From the NCBI GenBank assembly GCA_003491925.1, contig DNAU01000300.1, positions 1 through 7,786 of the forward strand: a stretch of DNA of 7,786 nt, in the 5' to 3' direction. The translations under genes were made by a program, and so were the position numbers. Shown here piece after piece: positions 1 to 5,100 of this stretch. Under the pieces are notes generated by a model. That model did not search any database. It was not told the DNA's origin and saw only the letters and a program-made list of their open reading frames with translations. How positions within the stretch are numbered: the stretch's first letter is position 1; every line of letters begins with the position of its first letter. This stretch comes from Chloroflexota bacterium (GTDB lineage Bacteria; Chloroflexota; Dormibacteria; Aeolococcales; Aeolococcaceae).

Positions 1-96
1 CGTCCCCGGCGGCTCTGCGCCGGCGGGCTCCGTCCCCACGGGCTCATCGTCGGCGGACGGGTCCGAGGACCGCCCACCGGCGGGCTCGCGGGTCAT
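1..96 (-). CDS. Partial CDS, N-terminal 32 residues, unknown product
   Basis: An open frame runs from an ATG at 96-94 to the window edge with no stop; only the first 32 residues are visible. They are acidic and rich in Pro, Gly and Glu (starting MTREPAGG, with EPAGAEPPG further on), typical of a disordered N-terminal tail and uninformative about function. The start is supported by a 4-bp ATGA overlap with the stop codon of the upstream gene (TGA at 95-93), which suggests translational coupling. A GGAG directly abuts the ATG, too close to be a normal ribosome binding site. The gene is probably co-transcribed with the membrane protein before it. Function cannot be assigned from this fragment. 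Confidence 0.5.
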   Translation of the reverse strand, partial: MTREPAGGRSSDPSADDEPVGTEPAGAEPPGT

Positions 97-677
97 CTCC
101 GCCGGTTCCGCCGCCGTGGCGCCGGGGGACGATCCTCGTCGCCGGAACCCCTCCGCTGAGGGGCAAGGGCCGCCTCGATCTGACGCTGGAGGAGGACCGC
201 GTCGTGGAGCGGGATCACCAGCTCGTCCCCGAAGACGCAGCGGCGGCTGAGCAGGCGGCGGAGCCGGCCGCTGTCGGGGCTCCGGAGGCGGAGGACCAGG
301 GCGTCGGCACCCGACAGGCTGCGAGGAGCCCGGCCCCGGCGCTGGAGTGCGGCGACCAGCTTGGCGACCCGGGCCCGGCGCACCTCGGTGACGTCCAGCC
401 GGACGCTCACGGTCAGGTACCGGAAGAAGAGCTGATCCCCCTCCAGCCTGAGATAGCTGTAGCGCTGGCGCATCCAGAGCGACACGGACAGGCCGAGCCC
501 GAGGGCCGCGGCCACCAGCAAGACGTTCGCCGTCCCCGTGTCCTTCTGGCCGTCGAAGATCGCGCCCACGATCACGCAGACGATGCCGAGCCCGAGCAGG
601 GGGTACCCGAAGCGGCGCCAGCGGTCACGGTCGTAGAGGTTGGGAAAGCGATCCAGCATCGGTTCGGCGCCGAGCAT
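93..677 (-). CDS. Two-TM membrane protein with possible PH-like C-terminal domain
   Basis: A 194-residue protein if it starts at the ATG at 677; a second in-frame ATG at 659 would give 188 residues. Two hydrophobic segments are evident, about residues 24-41 (PLLGLGIVCVIVGAIF) and 52-69 (NVLLVAAALGLGLSVSLW), separated by a short polar turn. They are followed by about 100 residues starting YSYLRLEGDQLFFRYL, with a beta-strand pattern then a C-terminal helix (AVLLQRQIEAAL). That order resembles small bacterial membrane proteins with a PH-like domain, but I recognise no signature, so the domain is inference. The C-terminus is a basic tail (RRRNRRR). No Shine-Dalgarno lies at good distance: AGGGGG is 12 nt upstream of 677, inside a GC hairpin at 681-693. 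The gene follows the ROK regulator by 140 bp and overlaps the next gene by ATGA. Function unknown. Confidence 0.75.
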   Translation of the reverse strand: MLGAEPMLDRFPNLYDRDRWRRFGYPLLGLGIVCVIVGAIFDGQKDTGTANVLLVAAALGLGLSVSLWMRQRYSYLRLEGDQLFFRYLTVSVRLDVTEVRRARVAKLVAALQRRGRAPRSLSGADALVLRLRSPDSGRLRRLLSRRCVFGDELVIPLHDAVLLQRQIEAALAPQRRGSGDEDRPPAPRRRNRRR

Positions 678-728
678 AGCGGGGCCGAGCCCCCTGCCAT
701 CGAAGCCGATCCAGACGGGGCCGGCGCC

Positions 729-773
729 GCGGGTGGCGGGCGGTCCCGAGACGGCGGTGCGGGTGGCGGGCGG
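729..773. repeat. 15-bp direct repeat in the 140-bp gap between ROK and membrane-protein genes
   Basis: GCGGGTGGCGGGCGG occurs exactly at 729-743 and 759-773, a 30-bp period, in the 678-817 gap. The gap also holds two small GC inverted repeats: CCGGC/GCCGG at 794-808, just after the ROK stop, and GGGGC/GCCCC at 681-693, just before the next start. Neither is followed by a T run on the minus strand, so neither qualifies as a standard intrinsic terminator. No gene is seen in the gap. Confidence 0.5.
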
Positions 774-817
774 CTCCGCCAGTGGAGGGCTCACCGGCGG
801 CGAGCCGGCCCCGGGTG

Positions 818-1963
818 CTATTGCTCGTCGAGGCTCCGCTGCCGGACCAGGGCCACCCCCCCGAGGACCTCGGCCCGCTCCCCGAGCTGGCCGGCTAGCA
901 CCCGCACCGAGTCGGCCACCGCCGGGGCGGCGTGACGGTCGATGGCCTCGCGGATGCCGGCCATCACCGGCTCGCCGGCAGCCCCGAGACTCCCATCGAT
1001 CACCACCGCCGCGGGATCGAGCATGGTGCAGAGGTCGGCGAGGGGCCGGCCCACCGTGCGCCCGAGATCGGAGAAGGTGCGGCGCACGCCGGGCTCCCGG
1101 TCCGCCGCCAGCGAGAGGACCTCGGGCACGCTGAGGCGCCGGGCGTACGCGCGCCGCACGAACTCGTGGAGGGAGGGGCCCATGACCTGGGCCAGGCATC
1201 CGCGCCCCCCGCAGACGCAGAGCGGCCCGTCCTCCTGCTCGCGGACCTGCACGTGGGCCAGCTCGCCGGCGAAGCCCGCGGCCCCGCGGTGCAGCCGTCC
1301 GTCGAAGACCAGGCCGGCCCCGACACCGTGGCCGAGCATGACGTACACGAAGCTGTCCAGCTCGCGGCCGGCACCGAAGGAGGACTCGCCGAGGGCACCG
1401 AGGTTGGCGTCGTTCTCGGCCACGACCGGCGCCTCGAACTGCTCGCGGAGAGGTGCCAGGTCGACCTCCGCCGGCTGCGGCCGGGCCACCGACACCACCA
1501 CTCCGGCGAGGCGCTGGACCGAGATGCCGGTGTCCCGCAGCGCCGCATCCAGGAGACGTGCCCCCAGCTCCAGCGACCCACCCGGGAGGTGGGCGTCACC
1601 CTCCGGCGTGGAGTCCGGATGCACGACCGTCTCGCTCCTCCCGCCGATGGGCAGACCGGTGAGGCTGACGACGGCAGCGTGGAGATCGCTGCCCCGGTGA
1701 GCGATCACCCCCACAACGCGGGGCGGCGCCGCCGGGACCAGGGTCCGAGGCGGGCGCCCCGCCCCCCGGGGGGCCACCTCGGAGACGACCTCGACCAGCA
1801 GCCGCCGCTGGAGCATCTCGGCGACGACGCCGGCGACGGTGGTGACGGGGAGGCCCGAGAGCTGGGCGAGCTGCCCCCGGGTGACCGGGCCCGAGCACTC
1901 GACGAGGGTGAGGAGACGGCGAGAATTGGGGCGGAGGATCTCCGAAGAGGGCGGCAGAGGCAT
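818..1963 (-). CDS. ROK-family transcriptional regulator (NagC/Mlc/XylR type)
   Basis: A 381-residue protein starting at ATG 1963; an upstream extension to 2017 runs into AT-rich control DNA and is not favoured. Residues about 14-75 are a winged helix-turn-helix (RRLLTLVECSGPVTRGQLAQ, then LSGLPVTTVAGVVAEML). The rest is the sugar-kinase-like ROK fold: VAENDANLGALGE (181-193), GVGAGLVFDGRLHRGAAG with AGELAH (213-237), and the zinc motif CVCGGRGC (C249, C251, C256, with H237 as fourth ligand). The N-terminal ATP loop expected as DxGGT reads AHRGSD (88-93), so it should not be a kinase but a DNA-binding repressor sensing a sugar or other metabolite. GELAH replaces GEIGH and GCLA replaces GCLE, so ligand specificity may have changed. 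It is divergent from an MFS exporter, its likely target. Family assignment is firm; effector unknown. Confidence 0.9.
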   Translation of the reverse strand: MPLPPSSEILRPNSRRLLTLVECSGPVTRGQLAQLSGLPVTTVAGVVAEMLQRRLLVEVVSEVAPRGAGRPPRTLVPAAPPRVVGVIAHRGSDLHAAVVSLTGLPIGGRSETVVHPDSTPEGDAHLPGGSLELGARLLDAALRDTGISVQRLAGVVVSVARPQPAEVDLAPLREQFEAPVVAENDANLGALGESSFGAGRELDSFVYVMLGHGVGAGLVFDGRLHRGAAGFAGELAHVQVREQEDGPLCVCGGRGCLAQVMGPSLHEFVRRAYARRLSVPEVLSLAADREPGVRRTFSDLGRTVGRPLADLCTMLDPAAVVIDGSLGAAGEPVMAGIREAIDRHAAPAVADSVRVLAGQLGERAEVLGGVALVRQRSLDEQ

Positions 1964-2069
1964 GCTCCGAGTGTAGCCACATTCATACGAATATGCACAA
2001 ATAGATGTGAGCCACATCCTGTTACACTCGTACTCCCGCCAGTCGCCTGTTGAATTTTACACTGATTCG
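1964..2069. promoter_or_regulatory. Divergent control region between ROK regulator and MFS exporter
   Basis: This AT-rich stretch stands out from the GC-rich surroundings. It contains a perfect inverted repeat GATGTG-AGC-CACATC (2004-2018), the imperfect palindrome ATTCATACGAAT (1981-1992, 10 of 12 positions symmetric), and AGCCACAT repeated 35 bp apart (1975 and 2010). TACACT, which fits the TANNNT -10 pattern, occurs on the minus strand at 1975-1970, exactly 6 nt before the ROK ATG. On the plus strand it occurs at 2023-2028 and 2058-2063, the latter exactly 6 nt before a TTG at 2070. No convincing -35 boxes or Shine-Dalgarno sequences are visible. It is likely the operator for autoregulation by the ROK protein and control of the exporter, but this is inferred from position and symmetry only. 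Confidence 0.55.
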
Positions 2070-3401
2070 TTGATATTTCGCCCGGTCCGCTCCCGTCTCT
2101 CACCCGCTCTGGGGTCGCTGCGTGCGCCCTCGTTCCGCTGGTGGTTCCTCAGCCAGGTGCTCTCCGCGTCGGGGACCATGACCCAGGGCGTCGCCCAGTC
2201 CTGGCTGGTGCTCCGGCTGACCGGCAGTGGCCTCGACCTCGGGATCCTCGGCTCCTGCTACATGCTCCCCGTCCTGCTCGGGGGCCCCTGGGCGGGAGCG
2301 CTGGTGGACCGGGTCGACCGGCGGCGGCTGCTGGCGGTGACCCAGGTCCTCTTCATCCTCCTGGCCGGGGCGCTGGCCGTGCTGACCTTCACCGGGGCGG
2401 TGCGGGTCTGGATGCTCTTTCTCCTCGCCTTCGTCACCGGAGCGGTGAGCGCACCCGATGGAGCCGCCCGCCAGGTGTACGTCCTCGACCTGGTGGGTGG
2501 CGAGCGGCTGGCCAGCGCGGTGAGCCTGAACGAGGTGGTGATCAACGTCTCGCGTGTGCTCGGTCCGGCGACGGGCGGGATATTCCTGGCCACCCTCGGC
2601 GTCCCCTTCTGTTTCGTGGCCAACGCCGTCTCCTACCTCCCGCCGCTCGCCGTCCTGCTCACCCAGAGGCGGCGGGCGGGGCGAGGCGCCGCACCCATCC
2701 GCCGCGCTCCGGCCGGCCCGGGCGCCGTCCGGGCGGGGCTCCGCTACGCCTGGAGCACTCCCGCGCTCCGCTACTGCCTGCTGATGGCGGCCGCGTCGGG
2801 GATGCTCTTCAACCTCGGGGTCGGCCTGCCCCTACTGGCCACCCGAACCTTCCACCTGGGTGGCGGCGGGTACGGGCTGATGATGGCCACCTTTGGCGTG
2901 GGCGGCGTCGCCGGAGCCCTGCTCGCCGCCTCGGGGCGGGGGATGCCGTCGGGCCGTTCGGTGCGCCTCCTCGCCCTGCTCACCGGGATCTCGATCCTGG
3001 CGACGGCCGCAGCTCCGCTCGCCAGCATGGCCTTCGCGGCGCTGGGGATCACCGGCGCCCTCTCGATCTGGTTCATCGCCCGGGCGAACACCCTCGCCCA
3101 GCTCCGCGCCGCCCCCTCCATGCGCGGGCGAGTGATGGGCATCTGGGTGATGGCGCTGCCCGGCGCTCAGCCGATCACCAGCCCGATCGTGGGCTTCACC
3201 GCCGAGGCGGCGGGCCCGCGGGCGGGATTCGGGCTCGCCGGGGCCGCGCTGCTGCTGGCGGCGGCGGCGGGGTGGCGCTCGCTGGCGGACGCGGGGGTGG
3301 CCACCGAGCCCGCTGCCGGAGTGACGGCGGCGCCCGATCGGTCACGGGCGGATGTGGCCGCCGGTCGACCGGAGGCGCCGGCTCTCCAACCTACGCGGTG
3401 A
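2070..3401 (+). CDS. MFS exporter, MFS_3 (EntS-like) type
   Basis: A 443-residue (from TTG 2070) or 464-residue (from GTG 2007) major facilitator transporter with about 12 hydrophobic segments. Numbering from GTG, family marks are the N-terminal LRAPSFRWWFLSQVLS (38-53), loop 2-3 motif A (GPWAGALVDRVDRRRLL, 93-109), PDGAARQVYVLDLV (150-163) with VSRVLGPATGG (181-191), and the late loop SMRGRVMGIW (371-380). This layout is typical of the MFS_3 (PF05977) group, which exports drugs, siderophores or other small molecules by proton antiport; substrate cannot be read here. The TTG start is preferred because the family begins about 15-20 residues before FRWWF and because the DNA before 2070 is AT-rich and holds operator-like repeats. 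Leaderless TTG starts are rare, so GTG 2007 remains possible. The last 40 residues are a disordered Ala/Pro tail. The stop overlaps the nadA remnant. Confidence 0.85.
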   Translation: MIFRPVRSRLSPALGSLRAPSFRWWFLSQVLSASGTMTQGVAQSWLVLRLTGSGLDLGILGSCYMLPVLLGGPWAGALVDRVDRRRLLAVTQVLFILLAGALAVLTFTGAVRVWMLFLLAFVTGAVSAPDGAARQVYVLDLVGGERLASAVSLNEVVINVSRVLGPATGGIFLATLGVPFCFVANAVSYLPPLAVLLTQRRRAGRGAAPIRRAPAGPGAVRAGLRYAWSTPALRYCLLMAAASGMLFNLGVGLPLLATRTFHLGGGGYGLMMATFGVGGVAGALLAASGRGMPSGRSVRLLALLTGISILATAAAPLASMAFAALGITGALSIWFIARANTLAQLRAAPSMRGRVMGIWVMALPGAQPITSPIVGFTAEAAGPRAGFGLAGAALLLAAAAGWRSLADAGVATEPAAGVTAAPDRSRADVAAGRPEAPALQPTR

Positions 3402-3897
3402 TCGCGACCATCCGGTCGAGGGCCCGGCGGGCCTGATCGGCGACGGGCTGGGGCACGCTGACCCGGGGCTCCATCCGCTCCAGGCCGGCGGCCACGCGCT
3501 CCAGGGTGATCCTCTTCATGTAGGGGCAGACGGCGTCCTCGGAGGCGGGCAGGAAGCGCTTTGAGGGGGCCAGCAGATTCATCCTGTGGATGATCCCGAC
3601 CTCGGTGGCGACGATGAAGGTGGTGGCGGGCGACTCCACCGCCCGGCGCACCATCCCCTCGGTGGACGCGACTACGCAGCTCGGCCCCTGCAGGTCCCTG
3701 TGGCCCAGGCGATAGAGGGTCGCGGAGGTGCAGCCGCACTCCGGGTGGACGAGCAGCTCGGCGTCGGGATGTAGCCGCCGGGTCGCCGCGAGGTCGTCGG
3801 GGTCGATTCCGGCATGGACGTGGCACTCGCCCATCCAGACGTGCATCCGGCGGCCGGTGACCCGCTCCAGGTGGGCGCCCAGGAATAGCTCATCCAC
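3391..3897 (-). pseudogene. nadA: Quinolinate synthase NadA, 5'-truncated remnant (C-terminal half only)
   Basis: NadA condenses iminoaspartate and dihydroxyacetone phosphate into quinolinate for NAD synthesis, using a [4Fe-4S] cluster held by three cysteines, one per pseudo-repeat domain. The frame, taken from a GTG at 3897, matches the C-terminal part of the long actinobacterial-type enzyme: ELFLGAHLERVTG, WMGECHVHAGID, LVHPECGC (cluster Cys codon 3738-3736), FIVATEVGIIHRMN and AVCPYMKRITLE (cluster Cys codon 3528-3526), ending DRMVAITA before TAG. Roughly 165 of some 370-390 residues remain. The first cluster cysteine and the N-terminal active-site half are absent; upstream sequence is the intact 3' end of the MarR-type gene. 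No stop or frameshift is seen within the remnant and motifs are well kept, so the loss may be recent. No Shine-Dalgarno precedes the GTG. Family identity is near certain; a working enzyme is very unlikely. Confidence 0.85.
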
Positions 3898-3949
3898 TTG
3901 GGCGCGGCGCAACCCCGGTCCGCCTCGGTGCCCGGCCCTCGCGCACCCG

Positions 3950-5047
3950 TCAGCCGCCGTCGACGGTGATGCGGCTGGCGCCGCCCTCCACCACGAGCTC
4001 ATAGCGATCGACGGAGGTCTCGAACCCGGGGCTCGCCACCACCGCGCCGCTGCCGACGGACCCCACCCGGTGGGCGTCGAGGCTGAGCTTGCTCAGGCCG
4101 CCCGTCACCCTCACCCGCACCGGCACACCGCCGGGACGATGGATGCCGATCCGGCTGGCTCCCCCGCGGATCCGGAGCGGGACCGTGCCCACCGGTCGGG
4201 AGAGCCGGAGGTCGACCCGGCTGGCGCCACCGGTCATGGTCATCTCGGAGAGGCTGACGCTGGAGAGGTCGAGGTCCATCTCGGCGGCACCGCCGCGGAT
4301 CTCCAGCGCCCACGGGATGGTCCCGTTGAGGACGACCTGACCGCGGCCGGCCCCCGCGTGCCAGAGCCCGGGGAAGGTGAGGCTCACGGTGCCACCGGTC
4401 ACCCGGATCCGGGGCGGGCGCCCGTCGAAGCTGGCCCGGTAGAGGTCCGGCATCTCCGCGTTCGACCCGATCCGCATCCGCGCCACCGAGGCGTTGACCT
4501 CCAGGCGTCCCGCGGTCACGCCGCCCAGGGGAGCCGAGAGCTCCCCCTCCCTCACCCCGGCAGTGCCGCGCTCCACGCTCCTCAGGTCCGTCGTGATCCG
4601 GCGCGTGATCTCGGTGCTGCGCTCCGCATACGCGACCAGCAGAGCGATCTCAGCGTCGTCGAAGCCCGCGTAGAGCTCCTGGACGGCCCCGCCGACGGCC
4701 GCGTAGGCGGCGCGCACCCGCGCCATTCCCTCGGGCACCAGCTGGGCGACCACCCGCCGGCGGTCAGCGGGGTCGGCCTCACGCCGCACCAGGCCGGCTC
4801 GTTCCATCCGATCGAGCACTCCGGTGACCGCGCCCGTGGTCAGCCCCATCAGCTCGGCGAGCCGGCCGGCGGTCATCGAGCCCTCGATGTCCAGGAGGTT
4901 GACGCAGTGGAGGTCGGTCACCCCCATCCCCAGCCGGTCGGCGATGGCCTGGTTGTGGAGCACCGTCCAGGCCACCTGACGGCGGACGGCGACCACCAGG
5001 CGGCGGAGCAGCTCGGAGCGGGCGGGGGTTGACATGGGCCGGGTCAT
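3950..5047 (-). CDS. MarR-family regulator fused to a C-terminal GGA beta-repeat domain
   Basis: A 365-residue protein, more than twice the usual MarR length (about 140-160). Residues about 10-155 are a complete MarR domain: dimerisation helices (VLHNQAIADRLGMGVTDLHC), the recognition region (TAGRLAELMGLTTGAVTGVL, 59-78) and the wing ADPADRRR (91-98). Residues about 170-365 are a Gly-rich beta region in which Gly-Gly-Ala/Leu turns recur: 252 (GGAAEMDLDL), 273 (GGASRVDLRL), 295 (GGASRIGI), 317 (GGLSKLSLDA) and 355 (GGASRITV), mostly 21-22 residues apart. This resembles beta-solenoid or DUF4097/toast-rack-like folds, an inference from pattern alone. No TM segment is seen, so it should be cytoplasmic. 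ATG 5047 is used; ATG 5035 is an alternative. No Shine-Dalgarno is present and GATACT lies 6 nt upstream, suggesting a leaderless mRNA. It is divergent from the DHA2 exporter operon, its probable target, and very likely autoregulates. Confidence 0.88.
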   Translation of the reverse strand: MTRPMSTPARSELLRRLVVAVRRQVAWTVLHNQAIADRLGMGVTDLHCVNLLDIEGSMTAGRLAELMGLTTGAVTGVLDRMERAGLVRREADPADRRRVVAQLVPEGMARVRAAYAAVGGAVQELYAGFDDAEIALLVAYAERSTEITRRITTDLRSVERGTAGVREGELSAPLGGVTAGRLEVNASVARMRIGSNAEMPDLYRASFDGRPPRIRVTGGTVSLTFPGLWHAGAGRGQVVLNGTIPWALEIRGGAAEMDLDLSSVSLSEMTMTGGASRVDLRLSRPVGTVPLRIRGGASRIGIHRPGGVPVRVRVTGGLSKLSLDAHRVGSVGSGAVVASPGFETSVDRYELVVEGGASRITVDGG

Positions 5048-5058
5048 CTGCTTAGTAT
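5029..5058 (+). promoter_or_regulatory. Predicted sigma70-type promoter for the DHA2 exporter operon
   Basis: A perfect TTGACA at 5029-5034 is followed after 18 bp by TAGTAT at 5053-5058 (4 of 6 to TATAAT). Transcription would start near 5065, giving a leader of about 36 nt that contains GGAGAGG (5091-5097), with GGAG 6 nt from the ATG at 5101. The -35 lies inside the first codons of the divergent MarR-type gene. The -10 overlaps a CTTAGT half-site. Confidence 0.6.
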
Positions 5059-5066
5059 CACGTTTG

Positions 5067-5079
5067 CTTAGTTACTAAG
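5067..5079. promoter_or_regulatory. Probable MarR operator, palindrome CTTAGTTACTAAG
   Basis: This is a perfect inverted repeat with 6-bp arms and a 1-bp centre, between the divergent MarR-type gene and the exporter operon. TGCTTAGT also occurs at 5049-5056 and again at 5065-5072, 16 bp apart, so a third half-site covers the predicted -10. A further GTATC (5055-5059) pairs with GATAC (5079-5083). Occupancy would cover the predicted plus-strand transcription start and the upstream side of the minus-strand -10, repressing both genes. MarR proteins typically bind such palindromes next to their own gene; binding here is inferred. Confidence 0.75.
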
Positions 5080-5100
5080 ATACCACCCCGGGAGAGGCAG

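Noticed and set aside
794..808. Intrinsic terminator after the ROK gene
   Set aside because: A 5-bp GC stem with no following T run on the minus strand; not enough to call a terminator.
678..1199. N-terminal extension of the two-TM protein to an ATG at 1199
   Set aside because: The first 174 residues are Arg/Pro/Gly-rich and lie out of frame inside the ROK gene; the TM and beta-rich part begins after the ATG at 677.
818..1963. ROK sugar kinase (glucokinase)
   Set aside because: It has an N-terminal winged HTH and lacks the DxGGT ATP loop, so it is a regulator.
932..2053. Plus-strand open frame of about 373 codons across the ROK gene
   Set aside because: It is the antisense shadow of the ROK gene, whose HTH, END and CxCGxxGC motifs are unmistakable on the minus strand.
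3391..4002. nadA as a complete 203-codon gene starting at 4002
   Set aside because: Residues 1-35 of that frame are an out-of-frame reading of the MarR-type gene's 3' end and the gap; NadA homology starts only at about 3894.
3728..5032. Plus-strand open frame of about 434 codons across the MarR-type gene
   Set aside because: His/Pro/Gly-rich antisense translation with no recognisable domain; the minus-strand MarR motifs and beta repeats are coherent.
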